From positions 2,418,001 to 2,482,000 of the forward strand of contig NZ_QEKM01000001.1 in assembly GCF_003096555.1 (NCBI RefSeq): DNA of 64,000 bases. The letters run 5' to 3'. A program made the translations under genes and the position numbers. This DNA comes from Simplicispira sp. 125. Lineage in GTDB: Bacteria; Pseudomonadota; Gammaproteobacteria; Burkholderiales; Burkholderiaceae_C. Below are positions 35,564 to 45,200 of this stretch, in pieces; positions within the stretch are counted from its first letter, which is position 1; every line of letters starts with the position of its first letter. Below the pieces are notes generated by a model. That model saw only the letters and a program-made list of their open reading frames with translations. It had not been told where the DNA came from and ran no database searches.

Positions 35564-35685
35564 AATTGTAATAATTAAATGAAAAATGGAAACATCCGTT
35601 ATTCGCAAGCTAGGCTGGAGCACATTTAGAGTTGTCGGCTTCGGCCACGGTAACGCCTGTTTTTTTACCCTGCTAGAGAAAAGCC

Positions 35686-36849
35686 ATGAACCTCCGATCC
35701 ATTGCTCGCAACTCTCTGTCGAGCCTGGCCTTGCTGCTGGCCGCGCAGCTTGTGCACGCGCAACTGACGGTCATCGTGGCCGTGGAACCCACGGCCCGCA
35801 AGGCGGCGCACACCATTCTTCGCAGCGCCATGGAGTCAGGCCTGTCCAAGGCCACCTCGCTGACGGCGACCGTTTCCACCAGCGAAGATCTTGCCGATGT
35901 GATGCGCGCCACCCGCAGCGCGGGTTACGACGTGTTCATCGGACCTGCGCAGGTGGCGGCCTCCACACTGCCGCGCGGGTATGAGCTGATCGGCGCCACG
36001 CACAAGTCTGAACAATATCTGCTGGTCAGCACACCACAGGTGGACAACACTGGCGCCATGAAGGGACGCAGGTTGTACCTGCCGCAGCAGGATTCGATTT
36101 ACACCTACATGGCACGGGGCATGCTCAACGAAGCCGGGCTGTCTTTCAAAGATCTCAAAACCGTGCAGCATGAGAAGCACCCACAGGCGGGACTGAGCTC
36201 CATCACGCTGGGCGCCACCGATGCCACCGTGGTGCGCGCCGATGAATGGGCTGAGTGGAACACCGCCCACCCCGGCAGCGCGAAAGTGCTGGCCACCAGC
36301 CAACCTGTGCCCGGCGGCTTTACGGTGGTGGTCAAAAAAGACCTGCCAGCCGATGTGCGCGCCAAGCTCGCCCAATGGTTTGGCAGCGCCAGCACCCAGG
36401 CGGGACTGGCGCCGGTGATCTTGCGACCCGACGCAGCCGAATACCAGCGCGTGGCCGAGCTGGGTCTGTTCACGCCTTCCAGCCTGCCCGGGGTGCAGCG
36501 GATCACTGCCAAAGAGGCGCAGCAACTGCAGGGCGCGCTCTTCGTGGATACCCGGACGGAAAAGGAATTCAAGGCCCGCCGTATCAAGGGCGCCCTGTGG
36601 GCGGCCTATATCGAGAAAAGCCTGAAGGACGTTGCCTTCAATGCCGCGCAGGACGACTTCAGCGCGCTCGACAAGCTGCCCGCGGGCAGCCAGGACAAGC
36701 CCGTGGTTTTTGCCTGCAATGGAGCCGAATGCTGGAAGTCGTACAAGGCCGCCAAGGTCGCCGCCAGCAAGGGCTTCAAGAAGGTGTATTGGCTGCGCGG
36801 CGGCGTGCCTGAATGGGCTGCAGACGGCTTGCCCACCGAGGGGAGCTAA
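35686..36849 (+). CDS. Exported PhnD-like binding domain / rhodanese fusion
   Basis: 387 residues. A signal peptide (about 1-25, ending VHA) leads a periplasmic phosphonate-binding-like domain (about 27-255; YDVFIGPAQVAASTL, KGRRLYLPQQDSIYTYMARG, LGATDATVVRADEW). A rhodanese domain follows (about 265-385) with the thiol loop FACNGAECWKSYKAA and the end YWLRGGVPEWAADGLP. The loop has two cysteines, C-N-G-A-E-C-W, as in the CXXCW-type rhodanese-like proteins. It probably binds a small oxyanion or sulfur compound and carries sulfur in the periplasm. Divergence from sorAB points to sulfite or thiosulfate metabolism. The exact reaction is unknown. Confidence 0.85.
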   Translation: MNLRSIARNSLSSLALLLAAQLVHAQLTVIVAVEPTARKAAHTILRSAMESGLSKATSLTATVSTSEDLADVMRATRSAGYDVFIGPAQVAASTLPRGYELIGATHKSEQYLLVSTPQVDNTGAMKGRRLYLPQQDSIYTYMARGMLNEAGLSFKDLKTVQHEKHPQAGLSSITLGATDATVVRADEWAEWNTAHPGSAKVLATSQPVPGGFTVVVKKDLPADVRAKLAQWFGSASTQAGLAPVILRPDAAEYQRVAELGLFTPSSLPGVQRITAKEAQQLQGALFVDTRTEKEFKARRIKGALWAAYIEKSLKDVAFNAAQDDFSALDKLPAGSQDKPVVFACNGAECWKSYKAAKVAASKGFKKVYWLRGGVPEWAADGLPTEGS

Positions 36850-36961
36850 GAGCGGATCACAAAACGCAGCGAAGCGGTTCTGGCCAGGCACTGTGTCGCA
36901 GGCAGTACGAGTCGTACGACAAGACGCGACAACGACGCCAGAGGAGTTTTGTGAGTCGCTC
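36850..36961. repeat. 112-bp inverted-repeat element filling the intergenic space
   Basis: GAGCGGATCACAAAAC (36850-36865) and GTTTTGTGAGTCGCTC (36946-36961) pair at 14 of 16 positions. Inside lies a hairpin, GTACGA-G-TCGTAC, followed by ACAAGACGCGACAACG. The element fills exactly the gap between two convergent genes. The hairpin and tail resemble those at 26925-26960, with paired base changes. Confidence 0.6.
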
Positions 36962-38269
36962 TCAAGGTGAGGAGCCCGTGCAGAACACCGTCAGCACCCC
37001 GGTGTAGCCATACAGATGCTGGTGCGCAATCTCACCCCCGGCAAAGAAACCCACCAGCGGCACGTCGCCCAGGGCGTGGCGCACAATCTGCAATTCAGCC
37101 CCCGGGGCCCCAAAATGCGCTCCGCCCCGCCCTGAACAACTCACGTAAATGGCCCCTGTGATATGGCGGCCCGGCTGGGGCAGCGAAGTGGCACCCAAGG
37201 CCCCATGCAGCGGTGCCAGGCCTGCATCCGCAGGGGCGTTCAGGGACACGGGCTCTAACTCCTGCGGTGCCAGTTCTTCGCGAATTTCGGCGCAAATGCG
37301 CATGAGGTCGGCACGGGCGGCCGCCACATTGCGCTGGCAGAAGGCCAGGCGCATCCCCGTCTCAACCTGGTCGGCCAGTGCCACGCCATGGCGCGCACCA
37401 TCCAGGCCAATGATGTGCCGTACCCGGGTGTCGGTGCCGAAGTGGCCCGTGCGCCCCGCCTGGGACGCACCATCGGCATCCATGAGCCCGGCCAGCGTGT
37501 GGCGCACGCGCTCTACCGCATGCTGCGGGTCGCCATCGAGCGACACTTCCAATGTGTCCAGCAACACATCCAGTGCAGGCTGTCCATCGAGCTGCAGCAC
37601 CACGTTGTCCTGGGCCGCCGTGATACGGTGCGTGGCCCCCACGGGCTGGCAGCCCTGGGTGACACGGGAGAGCAGGGGCACATCAGCACTGAAGGCGACC
37701 CCCGACAGCCCGCCGGCAAACACCCCGCCGGCAGCGCCGTGCCCTGCCAGGTTGCCACTGCCGCCGACGGCGAACTGCACGCTGGCGCCCCGGCTGGCCG
37801 AAAGACCGCCGAACACATAGCCACTGGTGGTGCGCTCCGCCATTTCGGCGATCAGGCCCGCCACGTCGGGCGTGCGGCCATCGGCATGCACCAGCGCCGT
37901 GTGCGCCACGAAGTCACTGGTGCCTGCGCGCGGCAAAGGGGCCACGCCCGAGAAAACCCGGTACTCGTTGCAAGGCAATTCCAGCAGCATCAGCGCCAGG
38001 GCGGGTTCGTCAAAATATTCGGCATTGCTGGCGCACACACCCACGCCCACGGTGCCGCTCCAGTCGGTAATTTCCGGCAGTTCGGCGGACAGGTAGTTCA
38101 GCAACTCCTGCGCCTGTGCGGCGAAGTGGTCGGTGATGTAAAGCAGCCCCAAGGCAGGCGCCTTGGCGTAGGCGGGCAGCGCCATCTGCGCGCGCACCTG
38201 CGCCAGCGCCAATGCAGCTGCCATGCGCCACTGCGGGTGCGTGGCGTGACCTGTTGGACAGAGCTTCAT
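36962..38269 (-). CDS. FIST-domain signal sensor protein
   Basis: A 435-residue soluble protein with FIST N (about 25-230; TDWSGTVGVGVCASNAEYF, FGGLSASRG) and FIST C (about 245-420; QLDGQPALDVLLDTL ... GFFAGGEIAHQ) domains. FIST proteins are thought to sense small ligands, perhaps amino acids, and are often linked to two-component or c-di-GMP signalling. No kinase or GGDEF partner is adjacent. GEIAH with YGYTGVLTVF closes the domain as in relatives. It is the third of three minus-strand genes after PCu(A)C and the PhaM-like gene, with a gap of 52 bp from PhaM. Confidence 0.88.
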   Translation of the reverse strand: MKLCPTGHATHPQWRMAAALALAQVRAQMALPAYAKAPALGLLYITDHFAAQAQELLNYLSAELPEITDWSGTVGVGVCASNAEYFDEPALALMLLELPCNEYRVFSGVAPLPRAGTSDFVAHTALVHADGRTPDVAGLIAEMAERTTSGYVFGGLSASRGASVQFAVGGSGNLAGHGAAGGVFAGGLSGVAFSADVPLLSRVTQGCQPVGATHRITAAQDNVVLQLDGQPALDVLLDTLEVSLDGDPQHAVERVRHTLAGLMDADGASQAGRTGHFGTDTRVRHIIGLDGARHGVALADQVETGMRLAFCQRNVAAARADLMRICAEIREELAPQELEPVSLNAPADAGLAPLHGALGATSLPQPGRHITGAIYVSCSGRGGAHFGAPGAELQIVRHALGDVPLVGFFAGGEIAHQHLYGYTGVLTVFCTGSSP

Positions 38270-38321
38270 GGGGTTGCGGACTGCACAGGGCCTGCCTGCA
38301 TGGTGTGCAGGCCAGGCACAG

Positions 38322-39140
38322 TCAGCGTGCCTTCTTGGCTGCGGGTCGGCGTGCGGTGGTCTTCGCCGCCGTCGTCTTTTTGGCTGCAGCCTTGCGGGGC
38401 GCTGCCTTGCGCGCAGGCGCCGGTGCGGCGCTCTGCGCCTTGGCGGGCATCACGCGGCGGGATGCGCTTTGCACCCCCTTGGCCGCCATCTGACCGGCCA
38501 TGCCGGTGGCTGTACGGAAAGCCTCCTTGGCCAGGCCTGTCGCCAGGTTGCGGGTGGTATCAAGGGCGGTCTGCTTCGCGGCGTCCTTCATGGCGTCGGT
38601 GGCAATTTGCTGGAACTGCTGTGTGAGTGCCCCCCACCACTGCATGGGGTCGACCATGCTCGCCGCCTGTGCTGCGGCAGCTTTGGATTTCTTGGCGGGT
38701 GCGGCATGGGCAGCCGGTTCGGGCGCCGCCATATCGGACACACGATGCGCCACGCCCGAGACAGCCTGGGCCGCGCTGGCCAGGGTTTCACCGGCTTTGT
38801 GCACGCCATCCATCACGGTATCGGCCGTTTTGAGTTTGAAAGCGTTGGCCACGTCGCCCATGCTGAAGTTCATGCCCTTGAGCGTGGCCAGGGTCATCTT
38901 CTGCACCTCCAGGGCCTGGATAGTGGCCGCCAGCGCGCGTGAATTTTGCTCCAGCCAAAACTGCACGGCCTTGAGTTCATCGACCCGCTTTTCCAGCTCT
39001 TCAACGTTGATGGTCGGCGCGACCCAGCTGGACAGATTGGGCATCTGCGGAATATTGCTGGATGCGCCCTTGGCAAGGTTCTGCAGAAAGTCAAAACCTG
39101 GCACGAATTTACCGAAACCGGTGGTTGATGTGTCGCTCAT
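38322..39140 (-). CDS. phaM: PhaM-like polyhydroxyalkanoate granule protein
   Basis: 272 residues. The N-terminal 100 residues (GFGKFVPGFDFLQNLAKGAS, then SSWVAPTINVEELEKRVDEL and FWLEQNSRALAATIQALE) match the PhaM granule-associated family, and the C-terminal 50 residues are a lysine/alanine-rich PAKKA-like tail that binds DNA in such proteins. PhaM-type proteins bind PHA synthase and nucleoid DNA and spread granules to daughter cells. No pha genes are adjacent; the call rests on the N-terminal family block and the histone-H1-like tail. GGAG precedes ATG 39140. Confidence 0.82.
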   Translation of the reverse strand: MSDTSTTGFGKFVPGFDFLQNLAKGASSNIPQMPNLSSWVAPTINVEELEKRVDELKAVQFWLEQNSRALAATIQALEVQKMTLATLKGMNFSMGDVANAFKLKTADTVMDGVHKAGETLASAAQAVSGVAHRVSDMAAPEPAAHAAPAKKSKAAAAQAASMVDPMQWWGALTQQFQQIATDAMKDAAKQTALDTTRNLATGLAKEAFRTATGMAGQMAAKGVQSASRRVMPAKAQSAAPAPARKAAPRKAAAKKTTAAKTTARRPAAKKAR

Positions 39141-39261
39141 GGCCGCTCCGCTGGGTTGGATGTGAACAAGGATGCCCGCAGCTTACTCCAACGGCGACCC
39201 GGTGCGAAAGGGCATGTTGCAAACACCATGCCCTTGCGCGCGCAGCGACCGGCATCCAGGC

Positions 39262-39750
39262 TCAGTGCTTCATGCCCATGCCATGGCCGGCGGCGGCCCC
39301 AGGGGCCTGTGCCGCCACGGGCAGCTGCAGCTGCATTTGACTCTCAGCGCCCTGGGCATCCTTGAACACCAGGGTCAGGGGCACTGTCGCGCCCTTGGCC
39401 AGCGGGGCCTTCAAATCCATCAGCATGACGTGGTAGCCGCCGGGCTTGAGCTCCACAGCCTTGCCTGCGGGCAGTTCCAGGGAAGGAACAGCACGCATTT
39501 TCATGACATCGCCTTCCATCTTCATCTCGTGCACCTCGGTCACACCAGCGGCGGGCGATTCGGCGCGCACCAGGCTGGTGGCCTGGGCAGCGGTCAGGCG
39601 CATGAAGGCGCCCGTGGCTTTTTGGCCCGGCACGCTGGCACGGGCCCAGGCGCCATCCACGGCGACAGGAGCCGCAGTCTGGGCATGGGAAGCGCCGCTC
39701 AGCAAGGCCGCAGCGAGGAACAAGGGGGTGGTGATACGTGACAGTGACAT
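39262..39750 (-). CDS. Copper chaperone PCu(A)C
   Basis: A 162-residue periplasmic copper(I) chaperone. The signal peptide is residues 1-23 (ending SHA). The copper site is visible as a His and several Met (EVHEMKMEGDVMKM) followed, about 20 residues on, by GGYHVMLM, the H(M)X10MX21HXM pattern of the family. The C-terminus is Met/His-rich (GHGMGMKH). It delivers copper to cytochrome c oxidase. No SCO1 gene is next to it. GGGAGA precedes ATG 39750. A DUF2946-like gene lies upstream in the same direction, beyond a palindromic repeat. Confidence 0.92.
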   Translation of the reverse strand: MSLSRITTPLFLAAALLSGASHAQTAAPVAVDGAWARASVPGQKATGAFMRLTAAQATSLVRAESPAAGVTEVHEMKMEGDVMKMRAVPSLELPAGKAVELKPGGYHVMLMDLKAPLAKGATVPLTLVFKDAQGAESQMQLQLPVAAQAPGAAAGHGMGMKH

Positions 39751-39826
39751 GGATTTCTCCCAATAAACAAACGAGCAACGAAGGGCACCGCAGACGCGGC
39801 GCAGGCAAAAAATAGAGACAAAACAG

Positions 39827-39858
39827 GCTGCAGCGCTTTACCATCAAGCGCCAGCAGC
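39827..39858. repeat. Palindromic intergenic repeat, best-conserved stem
   Basis: GCTGCAGCGCTT (39827-39838) pairs with AAGCGCCAGCAGC (39846-39858) with one extra base. It is preceded by AAAAAATAGAGACAAAACAG and followed by TATTGTTTC. It lies between the PCu(A)C and DUF2946-like genes. Confidence 0.75.
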
Positions 39859-39873
39859 TATTGTTTCAGGAGC

Positions 39874-40227
39874 TTATGCGCGGACGGGCGGGCCGCGCGC
39901 AGGCTGGGGTACCGCCGTGGGAACGGCTACATGCGCAAGCACCCGGGGCGGATTGGCGTACGCAGGGGGCGCCAGCCGGGGCAAGGCGGCCACTGCGGAC
40001 GGCGGGGGCGCAACAGCGGGGCTGCACAGCGGGCAATCGAGCGCATGGCCCAGGGCCGGCAGCGCAGGGGGCCCAGATAGCACGAACCGGGCCTCGCCCG
40101 TGCCCGAGCAGATGCGTTCCAGTGACGCCATCGCCAGCCAAGGCGACGCCGTGGCCACCCCGGCAGACAGGACGAACCATGCCAGCACAAGACAGGCCAG
40201 CCAACGGGAGCGGCGCAGGGATTGCAT
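39874..40227 (-). CDS. DUF2946-like exported Cys/His protein
   Basis: 117 residues. A signal-type helix (WLACLVLAWFVLSAGVATA) leads a short domain with RICSGTGEARFVL and HALDCPLCSP, then a Pro/Ala-rich tail. The ICS...H..CPLC pattern fits DUF2946, a family often found beside copper-handling genes; this agrees with the PCu(A)C gene 120 bp downstream. The function is unproven, but copper binding by the Cys/His residues is plausible. It begins 53 bp after recD. Confidence 0.7.
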   Translation of the reverse strand: MQSLRRSRWLACLVLAWFVLSAGVATASPWLAMASLERICSGTGEARFVLSGPPALPALGHALDCPLCSPAVAPPPSAVAALPRLAPPAYANPPRVLAHVAVPTAVPQPARGPPVRA

Positions 40228-40280
40228 AGATCCATTGTAGAAGGCCGTTGTGCACCCACCGCAACGGCACCGCTGCGCGG

Positions 40281-42284
40281 TCAGCATCCGCCGTCTGGCT
40301 CCAGCGGTCGCTCCAGCCGCTCGCGCAGCCCGCTGGCACGATAGGTGCGCGCTTGCACAGCCTGGGCCAGCAGGCCTGGTTGCGCGGCCACCAGGGTGAA
40401 GGCCTGGCGTGCGCGGGTAATGCCGGTGTAGACCAGTTCGCGCCCCAGCACCGCACCCGCGCGCGGCGGCAGCACCAGCACGGTGTGTTCAAACTCCGAG
40501 CCCTGGCTTTTGTGCACCGTCATGGCGAAGGCCGTTTCCACATGCGCCAGGCGCGCCACCCCGACCGAGCGCAGTTGCGCACCGTCGGCAAAGTACACGC
40601 GCAGACCCGACTGCGTGCTGGCGCCAGGCAGCACAATGCCAATGTCGCCGTTGAAGACCCCCAGCGCCGCATCATTGCGCGTGACCATGACGGGCCGCCC
40701 GGCATACCACTCGCCACGCCCACCCAGCAGGCCTGCAGCGCGCAGCGCAGCCTCGACAGCGCGGTTGAGTCCAGCGGCGCCCCACTCGCCCTCGCGCACG
40801 GCGCACAGCAGGCGAAAGCGCTCAAACGCAGTGAGCACGCTGCGCACCCAGTCCTCGTGCGCAAGGCCTGCTGAGGCATCCGTGGGCGGCTGCGCCATGC
40901 AGGCCAGGTAGTCACGGTAACAGGCGGGTGCGCCGGGACGCCCCTGCAGCGCCAGCCGCACCACCGCCACGGCATCCACCCCCTCCAGCGCCTGCACGGC
41001 GAGGGTGGCGTCGCCCGCCAGCAGTTGGCGGGCCGCAGCGCCATCGCCCCGGTTCACCGCCAGTGCCAGTTGGCCGATGGGACCGCCAAAGCGGCGGCTC
41101 TCGCGCAGCATCACGGTGTGCTGGGCCAGCGCGGGCGGCGTGCCCTGGGCTTGCAGGCACGGCGCCGGAATGCGCTCACCTGCGGCCTGCAGCGCATAGC
41201 GCGCGGTCTCCGGGCTGTAGCGTCCGGCCTGCGCATCACGGCACAGGTCGCCCAGCACCGCACCGGCCTCCACCGAGGCCAGTTGGTCTTTGTCGCCCAG
41301 AAACACCACACGCGCACGGGCGGGCAGTGCGTCGAGCAGCGCAGCCATCATTTCCAGGTGCACCATGGAGGCTTCATCCACGATGAGCACATCCACATCG
41401 AGCGGATGGGCCGCGTGGCGGCGAAAGCGCCGCGTATCCGGCCGCGCACCCAGCAGGCCATGCAGGGTGCGCGCCGCGCCCATGCGCCGGGCAAAAGCAT
41501 GCAGGTCCAGGGTATCGCCCAGGCGCTGCTGCAATTCCTCCAGGGCTGCATCAATGGACTGTTTGAGGCGCGCCGCTGCCTTGCCCGTGGGCGCAGCCAG
41601 GGCCACGCGCAAGCGTTCGGGTTGTGCGTCGACCGCCGCCAGCAGCGCCAGCAGGCGTGCGGCGGTATAGGTCTTGCCCGTACCCGGCCCCCCGGTGATG
41701 ACGGACAAGCGCGAACGCAGCGCTATCGCACAGGCGATTTTCTGCCAGTCCACACCGCGATCGGGTACCGGTGCATCAGAGGCAAAGAGACGATCGAGCC
41801 ACTGGCGCGCCAGCGCTTCGTCCACCGGCAAGGGTGCGGCGGTGCGCGCCCGCAGGGCCTGGGCCACCCGGGTTTCGTCGACCCAGTAGCGGCGCAGGTA
41901 AAGCAGCGGTGCATCAGGGCTGCCGCCCAGCACCAGGGGCTGGCCTGCATCGGCCTGCAGCCCGGCCTGGCGCACAGCAGGGCTGGCCTGCAGTGCAGCG
42001 ACCCAGGTTTGCAGCCCATCGGGCAGGGTGTGCCAAAAGTCTTGCAAGGCGGCTTGCGCATCGGGCGGCCAGCCCAGCAGCGCGCCGGGGTCGCGCAGCT
42101 GGGACGCCAGTGCAAGGCAGGTGTGGCCGCGCCCTTCCATGTGGGCCAGCAGGGCCGTGACGACCAGTACCTCGGGCGCGGCCTGCGGGTCCAGTTCGGC
42201 CACCAGGGCGGCCAGTGCGCTGTCGAGCCGGCGCAGCCAGCCTGCGTCGCTCCACTGGCGCAGGATTGTCAAGGTGGTCTTCAT
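40281..42284 (-). CDS. recD: Exodeoxyribonuclease V alpha subunit (RecD helicase)
   Basis: The 667-residue 5'-3' helicase subunit of RecBCD. Walker A is TGGPGTGKTYTAARLL (about 200-215), motif II is IVDEASMVHLEMM, and the C-terminal motifs are FAMTVHKSQGSEFEHTVLVL and YTGITRARQAF. The N-terminal 170 residues contact RecB/RecC. The start ATG at 42284 overlaps the recB stop by 4 bp (ATGA), so translation is coupled. It is the last gene of the recC-recB-recD operon. Complete, with no missing motif. Confidence 0.96.
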   Translation of the reverse strand: MKTTLTILRQWSDAGWLRRLDSALAALVAELDPQAAPEVLVVTALLAHMEGRGHTCLALASQLRDPGALLGWPPDAQAALQDFWHTLPDGLQTWVAALQASPAVRQAGLQADAGQPLVLGGSPDAPLLYLRRYWVDETRVAQALRARTAAPLPVDEALARQWLDRLFASDAPVPDRGVDWQKIACAIALRSRLSVITGGPGTGKTYTAARLLALLAAVDAQPERLRVALAAPTGKAAARLKQSIDAALEELQQRLGDTLDLHAFARRMGAARTLHGLLGARPDTRRFRRHAAHPLDVDVLIVDEASMVHLEMMAALLDALPARARVVFLGDKDQLASVEAGAVLGDLCRDAQAGRYSPETARYALQAAGERIPAPCLQAQGTPPALAQHTVMLRESRRFGGPIGQLALAVNRGDGAAARQLLAGDATLAVQALEGVDAVAVVRLALQGRPGAPACYRDYLACMAQPPTDASAGLAHEDWVRSVLTAFERFRLLCAVREGEWGAAGLNRAVEAALRAAGLLGGRGEWYAGRPVMVTRNDAALGVFNGDIGIVLPGASTQSGLRVYFADGAQLRSVGVARLAHVETAFAMTVHKSQGSEFEHTVLVLPPRAGAVLGRELVYTGITRARQAFTLVAAQPGLLAQAVQARTYRASGLRERLERPLEPDGGC

Positions 42285-45200
42285 GCGCGGTCCTCCGCGA
42301 GGGCGAGCAAGTCGTCAAGCGCGATGAGCAACTCCAGCGGCGGCGGCACAGGGTGCACGCCCTGCACGGGGCCGTCGATGCCACGCAAAAAGAAATACAG
42401 GGCGCCGCCCAGGTGCTGTGCGGGCACATAGGCCGCGCCCAAACGCGCGCGCAGCAGGCGGTGCAGTGCCAGCAGGTAGAGCGCGGCCTGCACGTCGTAG
42501 CGGTGCGCGGCCATGGCCGCGTCCAGCGCTTGCGCGGTGTAGGCGCTGCCGTTGACGCCCAGGTGGTTGGACTTGTAGTCCAGCACCCAGTAGCGGCCGT
42601 TGTGCTCGAACACCAGATCGGCAAATCCCATGAGCATGCCGCGCAGCTCCCGCTCGGGCAGCGCAGGCCGCTCCAGGCCGGGCAAAAGGTGTTTGCAGCA
42701 CAGCGCATCGACGTCGGCGGCGCGCAAGGCGTGGGCGGGCAGCCAGAATTCCATCTCGGGCAGCAAGGCTCCGAGCGCCTGCAGGGGCGCGCCCACACCC
42801 GGCAGCGGTGTACCCACCACGGCGCCCAACCACTGCAGCACATCGTCGGCACGCTCGCCATGGCCCGCGCGCTCGCAGCGGCGGCGCAGGCGTTCGGCCA
42901 GTGCGGGCGTGCCTTGGAGGTCAAAGCCTTCGTCCGCCAGCCATTCGAGCTGGTCGTGCAGAAAATTGCCCGCCAGCGGCCCCCTCGGAAAGCGGTGCCA
43001 GGCGGCATCGGGCGCAGGTACGGGCGAAGCGAACAGGTCCTCCGTCCAGCCCCGGGGATGCTCGGGCGGCGGCGTGGCGGCCCATGCGGGAGCGCTGAGC
43101 GGCCCCGTCGCCTGTGCCGCCAGGCCTGGCTCGTCGTCGGCTGGACGCAAGGCCTGTGTGGGCGCCAGCGCAGGGGCCGCGGCGGAACTCGGTCGCACCA
43201 GTTGCGAGAAACTGCCAATGCCCCAGCGGCGCTCGAACACGGCGGCATAGGCGGCCTGCACGTGCAGCGGCGCAGGCGCCGCGCGCGCGGCCAGCCGTGT
43301 GCGGGGCACCTCGGCAGGGGCTGCGTGCAGCACGATGCCGCTCTGCCCCTGTGCCAACTGCTGCAGGGGGGCGAGCCAATCGCCCGCCTCCAGGGCCGCG
43401 CCACCACTGAGCAGATAGCCCAGCGCGCTCTGGTGGGTGCGGCACTGGGCACCATTGCCCACCTTCAGCGCCGCAAAACCCAGCCACAACGCATGGCGAG
43501 CGCGGGTCAACGCCACATAGAGCAGGCGCAGGTCTTCACGCTGGCGTTCGTGGTCGGCCTGGGCGAGTGCGGCGGCGTCCAGTTGCAGGTGCAGGCTGCG
43601 CTGGCCGTCCGCATCCACCAGGCGGACAAAGCTATTGGAGCGGCGCGCCATGGCGCGAAAGCTGCAGGCAAACGGCAGGCACACCACGGGGTATTCCAGG
43701 CCCTTGCTTTTGTGCACGGTGACCACTTTCACCAGATCGGCATCGCTTTCCAGGCGCACGATCTGCTCGTCGCCCGTGGGCCGCCCTTCCTGCATTTGAT
43801 CGTGCAGCCAGCGGATGAGTGCGTGCTCGCCATCGAGCAAGGCGCTGGCGTCCTGCAGCAGTTCGGCCAGGTGCAAATAGTTGGTCAGGCGGCGCTCGCC
43901 CCCGCTCTCTTGCAGCCAGCGTGCGGGCAGCCCGAACTGGTGCAGGGTCTGGCGCAGCATGGTCAGCACGCCCTGGCTTTGCCACACGCTGTGCAGCGCG
44001 CGCAACTGCAGGCTACGGGCATCAAAAGCCTCGTCATTGGTCGCCAGCCAGGCCAGCTCTTCGAGCGCCAAGCCCATGGTGCGCGTGGCCAGGCCGGCGC
44101 GGGCCTTGCGGGCATCGAGCGGCTCAGCCACGGCCTGCAGCCAGTACCACAGGTCGTGCGCCTCGTCGCTGCCAAACACCGAATCCTTGTCGGACAGATA
44201 CACCGAAGCCACGCCGCGCCGGTGCAGTTCGCGCCGAATGGCCTCGGCCTCGCGTCCAGTGCGCACCAGCACGGCGATGTCTGCCGGGCGCAGGCGCTGC
44301 AAGGGCTGGCCCGGCTGCGCGAAACCCGCCTGCGCATCACCCAGCCAACCAACGATGTGCTCGGCGCAGCGTGCGGCAGCGCGCTTTTGGTGCTCGCCCG
44401 CGCTGAGCAGCTCCAGGTCGTGGTGGATGGCGAGGGCCGGCACCAGGCCGCCTGCGGTCTGGAACTGCTCTGCACGGCCGCGCGCCTGCACCGCGACAAA
44501 GGGCAGCGGGTTGTGCGCCGCGCCGGGCGTGCGGAAACGGAAAGCGCCCTCGCCCAGGCGCTCTTCGGCGCGCACAAAGGCGTGGTTGACGGCCGCCACC
44601 AGCGCGGCCGTGGAGCGGTGGTTGGTGCCCAGCACGTAATGCCGCCCGGCGGTCGCGCGCCGCGCCGCCAGATAGCTGTGAATGTCGGCGCCGCGAAAGC
44701 CATAAATGGACTGTTTCGGGTCGCCGATGAGCAGCAGCGCCGTCTCCGGGCAGTGCTCCTGCGTGCGGTAGAGCTGGTCGAACAACCGGTACTGCAGCGG
44801 CGATGTGTCCTGGAATTCGTCGATCAACGCCACCGGGTACTGCGCCGTGATGCGCGCGCGCAGGCGTTCGCCATTCGGCCCGGCCAGGGCCTGGTCGAGC
44901 CGCTGCAGCATGTCGGCAAAGCCAAAACTGCCCGTCTGGCGCTTGAGCTGCGCCACGCGCTGCTGCACGCAGGCGGCGGCATGCAGGCGCAGCGCCACGG
45001 TGGGGTCGGGCAGCGCCTGCTGGGCCGCCAGCAGATCGGCCAGGGCCTGGAAGTGTTCGGGCAAGGCCATGGGCGGCGCGCCGTCCTTGCGCGCATCCAG
45101 CAGGCCCTCGGGAGTGAGACGGCTCCATGCAGCGGTGGTCAGCTCCAGCAACTGCGGCTCGGGGCTGTCGGCCCACGCCACGATCTGGTCCAGCCATTTA

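Noticed and set aside
34232..36849. A complete Sox thiosulfate-oxidation cluster
   Set aside because: Only the sulfite dehydrogenase pair and a rhodanese fusion are present; soxXYZAB are not seen.
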